Source: Oreohelix idahoensis
Taxonomy: Eukaryota > Mollusca > Gastropoda > Stylommatophora > Oreohelicidae
Direction of reading: 5' to 3'
DNA: 64,000 nt
Assembly: GCA_024509875.1 (NCBI GenBank)
Contig: JAMPIV010000297.1
Span: 62,001 to 126,000, forward strand
Numbering within the stretch: the stretch's first letter is position 1; each line of letters begins with the position of its first letter. Of the stretch, positions 1 through 12,344 are shown one piece after another. The translations under genes and the position numbers were made by a program. The notes beneath the pieces are model-generated. The model was not told the DNA's origin, did no database searches, and saw nothing but the letters and a program-made list of their open reading frames with translations.

Positions 1-307
1 TCATTCTTCTGACTAGGAGGTTTACCAGAGTTCGCAGTGTTACCTGTTATGTGCATTATGGTGTGTGATTGTTCGTGTTTGTTCCAGAACCACATGCATT
101 CGCGTCCTTTGATAGCTTCACACACACACACACCCAGTCGGCCACCTGTAAGCCCGACCTGCTGATCACCTATATCAGCGCAGCACATAATAATAATATT
201 TTCATTCTTCTGGAAGTACCCGGCGTTGCCCGGTGGTCTCACACCCTTCAACACTATTACTTCAACAGGGAGGCCAGAAATATATATCCATACGCGCCCC
301 CTTATCA
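1..307 (+). repeat. 3' part of the Gyp-A 5' LTR
   Basis: Matches 18375-18682 nearly throughout, with about ten small differences including length changes in (AC)n and (AAT)n runs. Both copies end in CTTATCA, then diverge abruptly. The copy here is followed by TGG 1 nt later, as expected for a 5' LTR and primer-binding site; the right-hand copy is followed by unrelated flank. The LTR start lies outside the window. Confidence 0.75.
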
Positions 308-308
308 G

Positions 309-326
309 TGGTCGCCAGTAATACGG
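309..326 (+). promoter_or_regulatory. candidate tRNA primer-binding site of Gyp-A
   Basis: Begins TGGTCGCCAG one nucleotide after the LTR end. TGG is the expected complement of a tRNA CCA end. The tRNA is not identified. Confidence 0.45.
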
Positions 327-675
327 GGCTATAAACTGTGAAACAAAAGTTGTTCGACAGAAGATCTGCAGTGATCCAGCCAACTACAAGTTATTCAAGG
401 CAAGACTTGCGGTGTTTCCAGTTCGTGTTTCCTGTACTTTGGATTACTGATGTGCTTACTACAAGCAGTTACAGTGGCGGAGTTCCAGTATCAAGCACCA
501 TAGGATTTCTGTAGACCGTGTTAGCTGTATGCAGCTTTGCTGTCGTTACGGAGGCCAGGATTTTTTTTCCTTCTAAAGATAAGTGACTATGTGTTTTGTA
601 AACTGTGCCTCTGTATGTTGTGATTAAGCCTTCTTCTCAACTCACTCTATTTATATTCCTTCTTTTTATATTATA

Positions 676-1629
676 CTGCTCAAAAAAAGTTAAAGGCCAC
701 TTTCAATTTTTAGGTCATTTCAACTAAGCTGTTTTTTTTTAAAACCTGAAAACTCAGTCAAAAAAGTTTTGCTGCATTTTGTTGCATGCTTAAACAATGT
801 TTGTTAATCTGACAATAAATCAAATCTGTGTTACGTGTGTATACCTCCAAGGTCAATCAAATGTACGTGGTTGAAAGGGAAATAATGCATGTTTGAAAAT
901 GCTTCCTATGGCAAAGCCTATTGATAACATTGCTGAAATTTGCTTTTCACGTGCAAGTCGTGACTATAGTGAACACATGTCACCCACTTTTCGGAAGGAA
1001 CGGGTAATGGGTATGTTGTGATTGTTCTTTGTCTGAGAGCCAATACAACAACAAATGTGTCTTGCCGTCTTGTGGTAGACCTTGGACGTCCTGACCTGCG
1101 TTGTTCTGCGACACTGCCGGTTGCATTACAACGATCACGCAGAGTTTGTATGACAGAATGGGCAACTCCTAATCTCCTAGCAACTTCTCGCAGCCCTACA
1201 TCATCCTGCGGCCATGCCATCGCTCTCCATCTGTCAACATTGGTCAAGCGTCTTCGCTGAGCCATGGCTAAAATGGTAAATGTTACAAACATACCCATTG
1301 CCCGTTCCTTCCGAAAAGTGGGTGACATGTATTCATTATAGTCACGACTTGCACATGAAAAGCAAATTTCAGCAATGTTATCAACAGGCTTTGCCATAGG
1401 AAGCATTTTCAAACATGCATTATTTCCCTTTCCACCACGTACATTTGATTGACCTTGGATGTACACACACGTAACACAGATTTGATTTATTGTCAGATTA
1501 TTAAAACATTGTTTAAGCATGCAACAAAATGCAGCAAAACTTTTTTGACTGAGTGTTCAGGTTTAAAAAAAAACAGCTTAGTTGAAATGACCTAAAAATT
1601 GAAAGTGGCCTTTAACTTTTTTTGAGCAG
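676..1629 (-). mobile_element. Tc1/mariner-like deletion derivative with long terminal inverted repeats
   Basis: The ends CTGCTCAAAAAAAGTTAAAG and its complement at the right end form inverted repeats that continue for about 340 bp on each side (676-1016 and 1290-1629). The element is flanked by TA on both sides (674-675 and 1630-1631), the Tc1/mariner target duplication. Only about 270 bp lies between the arms and it encodes a transposase N-terminus, so this is a non-autonomous, foldback-like derivative. It sits in the Gyp-A leader and is therefore younger than Gyp-A. Confidence 0.88.
1010..1265 (-). pseudogene. Tc1-like transposase, N-terminal helix-turn-helix fragment
   Basis: Starting from the ATG at 1265 (- strand), the reading frame encodes a homeodomain-like helix-turn-helix region (LREVARRLGVAHSVIQTLRD) followed by a basic linker ending in RSGRPRSTTRRQD, the usual layout of the Tc1 DNA-binding half. 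The DDE catalytic half is absent because the frame runs directly into the left inverted repeat. It cannot encode an active transposase; at most it could bind inverted repeats. The fragment is related in layout to, but clearly different in sequence from, the transposase at 19725-20444. Confidence 0.75.
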
Positions 1630-2285
1630 TATATATGTTTCTATGTTATATGTGTTCATATTTCAGCGGGCAGGTTAGGTGGAGACATACGTAGGATATA
1701 TCCCACTTCACCGAGGGCCTACGTAAGCGTTCTTTAGGGACACTATTGCGAATTTCCCGCAGTGGAAATTTCCAGCGATTTTTTTCGTTGCTGGCGTATT
1801 TTAGTCCACTACGTTTGGTCTTTCGTGATATTATTGTTTAGGTGTGACGAGATGTCTTAGTGTTGTTTTTGTTATATCTCTCTCTCCTTTAGTTCTTGAT
1901 TAATTTGTTTGTGAGTGTCTGCCTCCCCTTGCTATCTTTGAGTTATATTCGTTATACACTGTTTTGTCACTTGTATTGTAAACTTTTCGCAGCTATCATT
2001 GCACGTTTTGCAATATTTTTTTGCTTTATTGTTTAGTTGATTCCTGCGAACGTGGTCATTTGTGCTTATATCTTGTCTTTGTTATTCTTCTCTGTACTGT
2101 ATATGTTGTTATACACTGTCAATATTGTTATGCACAATAAATATAGAGGTGATTAATTATATTACTGATAAGTAAAGTAATTATACAAGTTCTTGGGCAA
2201 AGACTTGTCACCCACTGAGTTGGGATAAAGTGAGTTTCTCAAATAATAATTATTACACAAGGTATTTATCTCATAATCCAGCATA

Positions 2286-3815
2286 ATGTCTACTTTGGAT
2301 TATTTCATTGCACAAGGGAAATCCCTTGGCAAGACTGGAGAAATTAGAAGAATTTGCACTTGCTGAATATGCCAAGGCGCAGAAGGCTGAAGAGAAGAGA
2401 CAGAAAATGGAAGCTGAAGATAGGAGATTGCAGATGCAGGCAGATGAGAGAAAATTCCAAATGGAGATGGAAAAACAGAAGTTAGAAGCTGAGGAGAGAA
2501 AACATCAGCAGCAAATGCAAATGGAAGCTGAAAAACAGAAAATGGAAATAGAGAAACAGAAATTAGAAGCTAAAGAGAGAAAACAGAAATTAGAAGCTGA
2601 AGAGAGAAAACAGAAATTAGAGGCTGAAGATTAAAAAAATGCAAATGCAAATGGAGGAAAAAAGCTTCAGATGCAAGCTGAAGAAAACCAAAGACTCCAC
2701 GAACAAAAATTAGCAGCTATGGAGTTGGAGAAAATAAAGGTAGTGAATATGGGTAATACACAAAATGAGACAAACAATCAAACAACTTCTAATAAGGCAA
2801 ATACTAAACCTCATGATATTAAATTACCTGCTTTCAACCCTGCGAGCGATGATATCTCATTCTATCTAAATAGATTTGAACTTTCATGCGAATCTTATAA
2901 GATAGACAAGTCATGATATTATGAGCAACTTATTAAGATACTTAAGGGTGAAGCTTTGAATACTATAAGTATGTTAGAAGGTCCTGACAAAAATAACTAT
3001 GATGTTGCCAGAGTGGCCTTATTAAAAAATACCAACTGGATGAAGAAGGTTATCGTCTGCGCTTTAAGACTCTGTTGCCAGAGACAGGGAAAGATTTTTC
3101 AGACTTTATATCAAATATTCGCCTTACATTTTCACGTTGGATTGAACTTTCAAAAACTGAACACACATATGAAGCCCTTATGGACTTATTGCTGCGCGAC
3201 AAAGTCATGTCGTCAGTTAATAAATCTTTTCTTTCCTTTCTACATGAGCGAAAGCCTCCAAATTTGAAAGATATGGAACAATACTGTTGCCAATATGTCA
3301 CGGCACATCCAAATGTAACGGTTAGCAATTCTAAAGTCGAAGAAGGTTTACCCGTGGCTTCAGCTATGCCATATGATTCTAATTGGCGACGTAGATCTCA
3401 AAGTGCTGATCGAAATTTTGGTGGTAGATATAATCGTAATTTTGGACAAAACCAAAGGGGTCCATCACGTTATGATTCTTCTTCAAGGAACTGGAGACAA
3501 TTTAATGGTCCTCAACATTTTAGTTCCAACAATTATGAAAATTTTCGAAGGGGTAACTACAATAGAGGTTATCAACCTGATAATAATTTTTCTCGGAGAC
3601 AACAAAGCCCATCTAATAGGAATTTTGATCAAAGGGGAAATGACAATCGCAACGATGCTAACTGGGGTTCAAATCAGAACAATAATTTCAATAGAGCAAA
3701 TAACAATCCTCTCAATAGAGATAATAGTCGTGATATAACGGTAGATCTCAAAATGATAGATCGCGATATGACAGTAAATCTCCAAATAATAATAGATCTT
3801 ATCGCCATGCTAACT
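2286..3815 (+). pseudogene. gag: Gyp-A gag, 5' and central part, multiply frameshifted
   Basis: Gag would form the particle that packages element RNA. The start ATG at 2286 begins MSTLDYF, aligning with MYSLDYF of Gyp-B. An early frameshift near 2340 moves the frame to a charged coiled-coil of Glu/Lys/Gln heptad-like repeats (2308-2634). Further breaks follow: a stop near 2632, a stop at 2914-2916, and a frame change near 3050-3075. The capsid-like part continues at 3075, with FSDFISNIRLTFSRWIELSK, DLLLRDKVMSSV and SFLHERKPPN, then an Asn/Arg/Gly/Ser-rich tail. The frame stops where a LINE has inserted after 3815; the Gag C-terminus resumes at 6127. There is no CCHC zinc knuckle. The element is clearly non-functional here. 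Confidence 0.85.
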
Positions 3816-4073
3816 CGAACGAACGAACGAACGAACGAACGAACGAACTTTATTTTCAAAGGGTTGAGAATTGGGCACGCAGGCCCGTCTGACATTCTGC
3901 CCTTCCTTTCTCTCACCTTTCATACTGAATTCATTTATTCTCATATGCATTTTACATATCAAATTCAAGGAATTCAACGTTGTAAAGTAAAATAATAATA
4001 TAGCACACTCATATTAACATTAATTACTTATAAGCATGACATAACATATGTTGAAAAGTACAAACATTATCAG

Positions 4074-4320
<247 letters not shown>

Positions 4321-4650
4321 ACGAACGAACGAACGAACGAACTTTATTTTCAAAGGGTTGAGAATTGGGCACGCAGGCCCGTCTGACATTCTGCCCTTCC
4401 TTTCTCCCGTCTTTTATACTGATTTCATTTATTCTCACATACAATTTACCCATCAATTCAAGGAATTCAACGTTGTACAGGTAAAATAATAGCATACTCA
4501 CATTCACAGTATCTAATTATAAACATGAAATAAAATATGTTGAAAAGTACAAACTAAGTATTACCATGAAACAAAATATGTTGAAAAGCACTAACATCAT
4601 CATTAAACCTACACTCGATATTATACCATTTGTTCGGAAAAATAATCATA

Positions 4651-5778
4651 TTAGGGGGGCAGATAATCAGAACTCATAAAGTATTCGAAAAGTTTACGAT
4701 TGTATGAATAGGGACTGAGGTTGTTATGTTTTAGATAATGTGGAAGATAGTTCCAAAGATGAGCAGCAGAGTAAGCTAAGCTTTTCTTGAATAAGTCAAG
4801 CCTAGGCTTGGGCACTTGTATTTTGTTAAGGCGTTGACTGCGTCTTTCACTGTATTTGAACATTGGCCACAGATATGTTGGAGCATTCTGTGACAGGATT
4901 TTGTGAACAAATTTAGCTTTGTTGAACAGAAAGCGCTTTCTTAGAGGCAGTATTTTGAGATATTTATATAGATCTACACACTGTGTTTGGCAGTTGTCAG
5001 AAACTAGACGCACTGCACGCTTTTGTAGTGAATGGAGTCTTTTTGTGTTGGACATAGAACAACCATCCCAGATTGTGGAGCAATAGTCAAGGTTTGTTTG
5101 TATGTGAGATATATAGAACAATTTTCGTGCATCTTCATCTAGGAAATGTTTGATTTTAGCTAACTGGTAAACTTTCTGTGCCGTTTGCTTAGTCAGTGCA
5201 TGAACATGTGAGTTCCAATTAAGATGCTGGTCAACGACTATTCCTAGAGTTTTATGTTCATTAACGTTTTCAATTGGTGAGGTACCAATATAGATCTGAA
5301 GTGTTGTTTTCTCTGAATTTTGTAATTTTTGTCTAGTTGATATTAACATGCACTTTGTTTTAATTATATTAATTAGCATGCGATTTCCGATGCTCCACTT
5401 AATCAGATTGTCTGTATCTTTTTGTAACGATAGTTCGAGTGTGTTGCAACTTGTATCACTCGTGTAGATAGTACAGTCATCAGCAAATAGGTCACAGGAT
5501 GCGTGTTCGACGTGTAATGGAAGGTCATTAATGTATATGGCAAAAAAGTAGAGGCCCAAGAATAGAGCCCTGAGGAACGCCGGTATTTATTATGGTTGGG
5601 TATGAGCAAGAGTTATTGTAAGAAACTACATGTTTTCTGTCTGACAGGAATGATTTAATTATCGTCACTAGTTGAAGGTTTACTTTTGATGTTTCTAGTT
5701 TTCTAATTAAAATAGCGTGATCTATCATATCAAATGCTTTTTTAAAGTCTACAAAAACTGCCCCACATATGTTATCGT
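4651..5778 (-). pseudogene. LINE reverse transcriptase, C-terminal part
   Basis: Read on the - strand from 5778 toward 4651. The first part carries FVDFKKAFDMIDHAIL and the GVPQGSILGPLLF motif. After a frame change near 5550, a 302-aa frame carries the catalytic FADDCTIY motif, LGIVVDQHLNWNSHV and LQKRAVRLVS, then a C-terminal region of the Jockey/CR1 superfamily type. No endonuclease domain is present because the copy is truncated at 5778, where it abuts a (GATA)n array. Family assignment beyond a Jockey/CR1-like non-LTR retrotransposon is not certain. The 3' untranslated part extends to 4321. Confidence 0.8.
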
Positions 5779-5982
<204 letters not shown>

Positions 5983-6126
5983 ACGAACGAACGAACTTTA
6001 TTTTCAAAGGGTTTAGAATTGGTCACGCAGGCCCGTCTAACATTCTGCCCTTCCTTTCTCTCTTCTTCCATAGTTAATCTATTTATTCTCACACGTATCC
6101 TAAATGTTACTTAAATAATAAAATAA

Positions 6127-7350
6127 CACTCTGCTCAACAAGAGCCCCAGGTTGTCAATGATCAAGGTAACAATAATAATGGTGTCTCTAACAATATTGC
6201 TTGCTCTGCTTTCGATTTCGAGAGAGCATCTCAGTACCCGGAGTGTACTACTTTGCTCCAACCTACAGCTTTAACTACCTTGAGTTGCGGTCATCCTCTA
6301 CCCGCTCTTCCTGCCGCAGCTGCGCATGACGGAAGAGGGTCTCTTACTCTACATAAAGGATTTGTGAATAATAATCCAGTCTCAGTTCTTTTTGATTCGG
6401 GATGCGCAACTGTTGGTATTAGACAGTCTCTAGTCCATCCATCTTGTGCAACTGGTAATATGGTGAAATGTGTGACATTCGGTGGGACAGTTGAGACTTT
6501 TCCGACTGCCATAGTCCACATTGCCACACCATTTTTCACTGGTTATATGCACGCATGTTTGCTCAGAGCACCTATCGCCGACCTTACTGTCGGACAGATA
6601 CAGTGTGTAAGGGTGTGTACGCCGGTAAAAATTGCTGCTTGGGAACGGCAACATCACCTTACTGCTTCTACCTTAGGGACTATGCCAAAATCTCTTCAAC
6701 AGGTACATTCTGCTAATTTTGTGCGATCTTGTAGTATTGATGATACGATTGTTCATCATACTAATTTGAGTGCTTCTTTTAGCCCAGTTCGACATACCTC
6801 AGTGCGTCGCAAATCTAACTTTGATTCTTCTTTAACTACTATTGTAGAAGAAGATCCTTCGATTTTGTCTGACACAGACATTAACTTTAGTGCTACGACT
6901 GAGTCTATATCCAGTCACGTTAATGGCAACTTCTTTACTGCAATGGCTAGTGTTTTCTTTGCTACAGGTACGAACTTAATTGTTAGTACATATCTATACC
7001 TTATGAGTATCTTTACTTTTCTTGCTGGGCCGGTTAGCTCAGTATCTTCGTGTTTTACGACTTTTTGTCGTACTTACTGCTTTTCTTTTAAACTTCGACT
7101 TAGGTCCAAGTTTACTAATGTCTGTTTTTGCATCTTTATGGTATGCTTCTTGTGTCTCTCTTTGCCCAGTACACAGGCTATGACGTCAGTTCAGCCTTTA
7201 GGATGTACGCATTTATCAACTGCATTTCCTTTGTCTTGCGCAAATTCTCGGATTGTCAGCCATCATGACGCTCTTAGTCGTCATTACCATCCACTAGATT
7301 GCCTTTTGAAGTGGGTATCATGTGTATACTCACGACATTTCTTTATATAA
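6127..7350 (+). pseudogene. Gyp-A gag C-terminus, aspartic protease and hydrophobic tail
   Basis: Resumes the gag frame after the LINE cluster. It starts with an Asn-rich stretch, then ECTTLLQP and LSCGHPLPALP, a degenerate form of the C-X2-C/CGH motif of the sister elements (the first Cys is Tyr here). A retropepsin-like protease follows, with catalytic FDSG at 6391-6402 and a VKCVTFGGTVETFP segment shared with Gyp-B. After about residue 130 the sequence leaves the pol pattern of Gyp-B and Gyp-C: no HHCC or DDE integrase appears. Instead there is a Ser/Thr-rich linker and three hydrophobic stretches at about 6930-7065 and 7120-7190. The last resembles a secretory signal (CFCIFMVCFLCLSLPSTQA). 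The frame ends at 7350. Protease and gag parts are firm; any envelope-like role for the tail is conjecture. Confidence 0.7.
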
Positions 7351-9369
7351 ATTACATGCTGCTGTTTTTCTCAGATACTTTTATGACCCTGGTTAATTCA
7401 GGATTCTGGTTTAGTCTGTACTACTTTCTCTGTTACCTTTTATTATGTAACGGAGGAAGGTTTGATTATCACCATACAGGGGTCGGAAGTTTATATGGCC
7501 ACATTCGATAAATTAAAATTAATTTTTTGTATATCATAACATTTTTTCCTTTATCAAACAGAGATTTCTTTTGTATTTTTTCTCAGTGTATGCTTCTCCA
7601 TGAGAGTCAGAACGGCTATATTGTTAGTTTCAACCGTCTACTGTTGATATTCCACAAGATTTGCTGGTCCAGTTTAACTTATCGGCAGTGTGACTCTACA
7701 CTAGATCTTGGTGTCTTCTTACCATGGGACATTCTAAGCCTACGGGACTCATCTTATATATGGAGCTTATTCGATATGGCAGATGATGTTGAATATTGTA
7801 TATTGTTATAGCACAGTCTATTAGAGAGTATTGTATTAATATATGATGTGGTTTTTTGTGATGGTATGTTGAATCGTTTATATACACCATTGCACTATTG
7901 TTCTATTCGTGTGCTACTGTGTTTGGAAATGATGAACATATGATTATTGTAATAAAGCCACTAATTTTTTTAATGTAACTCATCATTGCGATATATTTCA
8001 GTACTGTAGTTTTCAAGAATATGAAAACAGGCGAAAATGTAATTTTTTCTGTCATTGTAATGTTTTTCTTTGCCCAGCGCTTCATTGTGCGCTAGGGGTA
8101 ACTAGGTAGCATGATATTGGTACTTTGGAAAATATTTTTTTCCGAGGTTGTGAGGTATATTTTTTTTCTTTTTTTTTTCTTTTCCTCACCCAACGCTTGA
8201 TTGTGATGGTGTCATGGCGAATTTATACTTTCGTATACTTCATTCTTCTTTGAGGTTGTCGTTCTTCGTATGATTGTCCCATTATCTGTCTATACTTTAC
8301 TTTGTGTGGTGGGTTTTGATGTAAACGGTTAAGTATTAATTGTCTACAGATGTGAGGTCAGCTATGCAAGTCCCTGAATCTAATTGTTGATGAAGTTGTT
8401 CTCAGGGTACCTGTCTGCTACCACCCTACGACCTCAATCTGCTATATATTTTGAACCTAATTATATATTTTATGGTGTCTGGATGTTATCTGGCTACGTG
8501 TCTGGGGTATAATGCAATGTAATGTTAATAAAAACGACAACAACGTCACTTATAACTTAATGAACAAGTAATTAAACAAGTCGCTGAGTAAATTTTGAAT
8601 GAAAATCTTTTTTACAATTTATTTTGCCTGTATCCCAATGGCTGGGATACAGGACTATTTAAAACTCAAAAGATAATGCAATCTATTTACAGCAAAGTAA
8701 ATTAAAACAACAACTGTGTCGGTTATTATTAATATAAATTGTTCCTGACTGGAAGTGTTCTGATGAAGCAATAACTCCTATGAATGGGCACGCTTCGGAA
8801 GAACAACTTGTATCATCATGTCAAGAAAACTGATTGATATATTAATGATGGAGAGTATGGTTAAATGAACTAACACACTCCCGTGGACAATTGGGCTTAA
8901 CTTTGTGTCGTAGAACTTGGGATGTCCTTCTCACAACCACCTTCTTCCCGACTGCAACATCTGAATACTGCTTCCGACTCTTTAGAATAAAGGCAAACAG
9001 GTAGTTTTTGCCTCGAGCTTGCAGCTTCAGGAGTACGTATATTTTGGTAAGTTTCTCACTGATTGTCTCAAGATAGAACCCTGAAATCAGAGGATTAAGG
9101 CCTCCTCAGTACATCATACACCTATCTCCATCTCTAAACAATTAAACATTATCAACATTTTCAAGATCAGTGAAGTTGCTAAATAAATAGCTATCATTCC
9201 TATCTGATTTGGTGCCCTATTCATCATCAGGTAATCTTCAAACATTCGTTTGATACATTCCTTGTCATAGAAGAAATGATAGTTAATTATATAAAGTCGT
9301 GTGCAAACACGGTGACTTGCTGAAGACGGCCAGTGGTTTGCTGGTCTTATGTCATAATAATGTCATATT
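7351..9369 (+). other. AT-rich presumed non-coding part of Gyp-A
   Basis: Only short frames rich in Phe/Tyr/Leu occur (for example 7299-7511 and 7527-7811), which may be leftovers of the hydrophobic reading frame. No known domain seen. Sequence after about 8540 shows no similarity that I can recognise to the other elements. Confidence 0.4.
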
Positions 9370-9603
9370 TTACTTTCAACTATGTCTTTTCATTCACTCC
9401 TGTGGCGTGAGGTTTTATTTGGCTCTAGGATCAGTATAGTACTGACAATTACAGAAATATAATTTCTGCAGAAAATGGTGAAGTCCCAGTGTCTGAGAGA
9501 ACTACTGGTATCACAAATTAGTTACGGCTGTGAATGATCTGATCTCGAAAAATTAGTAGAGAGGAGACCGACATAAATTGCCACCTCCGCTGTGTAACTA
9601 ACT

Positions 9604-10535
9604 GTGATATTAAGACAAGGAAACAGATTTTACTTAACAATGATAAAATTGACAAGTCTTCAAATACAATTTCCTTATTATTTATTTAGTATAAACACTA
9701 TATGTATGTATGTATGTAACAGCAGTAACACCTCATTTAAGACACATGCCGTAAAACCTGATTTAACGATAATCAATCGACAGAACAAAACAGCTTTTAT
9801 AGTAGAGGCAGCAATACCATATGACGCCCATTTAGATAAATGTTACCAACATAAATTTGATAAGTACTATCCATTGGCTGCAGAAATTAACGAACTAGGC
9901 TATCGTACGCATGTAATCGTACTGATAATTGGTAGTTTGGGTCATGTACATGCAAAGTGTGTGAGTGGATTAATGTCGCTAGGGTTGCGGAAATTTGAAG
10001 CAAAGGTTTTATGTAAATATGTCAGTATCAGTGCAATTATAGGTTCTTACAGAATATGGAAACTTCGATGTAAAAAACACCCATTTTAAATTGCTGAAAT
10101 GTTTTCCCCACCGTCTAATCTCAATTGTGCTCTGTCTACTATACCAAACTACTATTGTATTTGATGCTATATTTAATATCTCACTCTACTAGCTGTCAAA
10201 GTTTTTTATGGCAAACAGAAATTCTGATAAAACCCCCATGTAAAAACAACCATATTGCTCAACTTGAATGGTATTCCACACACATTTTGTAAATTTCAAT
10301 AATTCTCATTTTTTGGCAGGTTATATCATATCATTATATGCCAATGTCTTTTAGAAAGCTTAAAAAATTTTATGTATGTGTAACACAAAGGTTCGATGTA
10401 AAAACACCCACATATAACTACTTGAGACGTCTTCAACACTTTATGTAAATTCTAATGATTCTCCTATATGCCATGTTGTATCTATTATATCATGTCTGTA
10501 CATATTAATGTATTTTATGGAGAATAAAGATTTTG

Positions 10536-10536
<1 letters not shown>
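9604..10536 (+). pseudogene. non-LTR retrotransposon 3' end with nuclease-like C-terminal domain
   Basis: An ORF at 9604-10089 contains KPDLTIINRQNKTAFIVEAA followed by K-FDKYYPLAAEINELGYR, the pattern of the PD-(D/E)XK-like C-terminal nuclease region of some non-LTR retrotransposon proteins. The candidate acidic positions are Asp53 and Glu68, but the usual Lys two residues after the Glu is Ala here. No reverse transcriptase is visible upstream, so only the 3' end remains. The following AT-rich 3' region ends with AATAAAGATTTTGATA at about 10523-10538 and passes into (TG)n, the normal ending of many LINEs. A related nuclease fragment lies on the - strand at 21100-21530. Confidence 0.5.
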
Positions 10537-10584
<48 letters not shown>

Positions 10585-10636
10585 TGTGTATGTGTGTATG
10601 TGTGTATGTGTGTATGTGTGTATGTGTGTATGTATG

Positions 10637-10710
<74 letters not shown>
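10537..10710. repeat. compound microsatellite (TG)n, (TATG)n, (TA)n
   Basis: Directly follows the AATAAA-bearing LINE end and is cut on the right by the duplication flanking the RTE-like LINE at 10738. Confidence 0.95.
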
Positions 10711-10711
<1 letters not shown>

Positions 10712-10737
10712 TTGTATATTACAAGTCTTCCAATTAT

Positions 10738-11507
10738 TACTTACTTACTTAGTCGTTCCCCTTCTACCGTGAGGTGTAGAGGTTTGGAAGAGAGAGCGCC
10801 AGACCATTCTATCAGCTGTCTTCTTCCTGGACTGGTTCCATTCTAGTCCTCGGTCCTTCAAAGATTGTCTAATGTTGTCCTCCCAGCGGACTCTGGGTCG
10901 TCCTGGAGGTCTGGATCCCTTGCTCTTTGTTTCCCATGCTTGTCGTGGTGGCCGATCTTCTCCCATTCTGCAGACATGGCCAAACCATCTTAGTTGGGAC
11001 TGTTCTATTTGGGTCTGCAGCGGATTGGATTTTAGGCCTTGACGGATCGTCTGGTTGCGGACCATGTCTCTTCTTGTTACTTCAACCACTTTCCTCAGAT
11101 ACCTCATTTCTGAGGTTTGGATCTGGCTTTTGTGGGTTGTAGTCATTGCCCACGACTCGCATCCATATGTCAAGACTGGGACATAGGTGGAGCGGTATAC
11201 AGCCATCTTCGTTTTCTTACCAACCTCTTTCTTGCTGAGGAATCCACGATTTATGGCCTGAAAAAGTCTCCCAGCCGCTGCTTTTCGAGTGGCCAACTCT
11301 TCTTTGATGCCTCCCTTTCGGTCTATAATAGCTCCGAGATTTTTAAAGTGGTCGACCTGCTCCAGGACCTGTTCTCCCAACTTAATCTGATGTTTTCTTT
11401 CTTCTCGTGATATCACCATGGATTTTGTTTTAGAGCTGCTTATGACCATCCCTCTCTTCTCCAGCTCTTCCTTCCAGACTTGCAGGTTGGATTGGAGATG
11501 TGCCTCT
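10738..11507 (-). mobile_element. 5'-truncated RTE-like LINE copy with a 27-bp target-site duplication
   Basis: Matches the C-terminal 260 residues of the RT protein encoded at 57204-59080 and 62200-63999, including SEAHLQSNLQVWKEELEKRG, TYGCESWAMTTT and LRWFGHVCRMGED. Its - strand 3' end is the TAAG-repeat tail also seen in the other copies. CTTGTATATTACAAGTC and the next 10 bases occur at 10711-10737 and again at 11522-11548, a 27-bp target duplication that also extends into the flanking TA tract. Coding is open across the fragment (one ORF to 10745), but RT catalytic motifs and the endonuclease are missing, so it is a dead-on-arrival copy. Confidence 0.9.
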
Positions 11508-11548
11508 GATATATATATACACTTGTATATTACAAGTCTTCCAATTAT

Positions 11549-12097
11549 AGGAACACAAAATTTATACCAGCTCAATTACTCAATTATAATACATGTATCA
11601 GCTGTGCTGTTAATTATGTATAATTTATCAGCTATAATCTTTTTATTGTCTCTTGCTACGCTAAATCTCTTTTTCGTCACTGACAGTTAATTTGCTCACA
11701 ATGCTGACAGAAATGGTACTAATGTGTACTCATCTCTCAAAAGATCTGTCCTTATTAGTTTGGTTGACACAAAACACCCGCTGTTGATCGTTTCGTTAGC
11801 CCACCCAAGACTGAGGGGGACTAAAGATGTATCTCATGTACAATCTCTGTGCTCCTGTGAAGTTCCAGGCAGCTGGATTGACTGGACATACGACCTCAGT
11901 TTGATGACACGAATAAAACCTGTAACAAGGAAAAATAGGGGCTAATTTCTGTCCTCAAGCCCACCTATTTCTATTGTATATTATATGAGCGTGTCTCAGG
12001 TGTCTGCATGTTGGATGAATGACAACATGGCTCAGTATGATTTAGCAATAGCGAGACAAGACAGGTGTCTACTTGCAAAACATTCTTTCTGATAAAT
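11549..12097. other. unassigned sequence
   Basis: No domain, tandem repeat or element boundary recognised. A 73-aa frame at 11724-11945 has no recognisable features. Confidence 0.5.
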
Positions 12098-12212
12098 TAA
12101 TACATGAATATATCCAATAATATAAATTCAATACATGAATACATCTAATAATATAAATTCAATACATGAATACATCCAATAATATAAATTCAATACGTGA
12201 ATACATCCCATA
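12098..12212. repeat. 31-bp tandem repeat, about 3.7 copies
   Basis: Unit contains AATACATGAATACATC followed by TAATAATATAAATT. Copies differ at single positions. Confidence 0.9.
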
Positions 12213-12344
12213 ATATGTACACCTAGATGTGATACAACCATTTCCTTCCCCCTATACTATACCAGGCCCTCTCTGACAAGTGCTATACTAGCTGTTAACA
12301 TATATCCTAACAATATTGTTATGTTCTTATGATAGGAGTATATG

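Larger units (their letters stand above)
327..2285 (+). other. Gyp-A untranslated leader, interrupted by a Tc1 element
   Basis: No convincing ORF. After removing 676-1629 it is about 1.0 kb, similar in length to the leader of Gyp-B. It ends in AT-rich sequence just before the gag ATG, as in Gyp-B and Gyp-D. Confidence 0.6.

Noticed and set aside
69..341. 90-aa frame, with a similar 110-aa frame at 18412-18744
   Set aside because: Both lie across the Gyp-A LTR end; no domain, and the C-termini diverge where the LTR ends.
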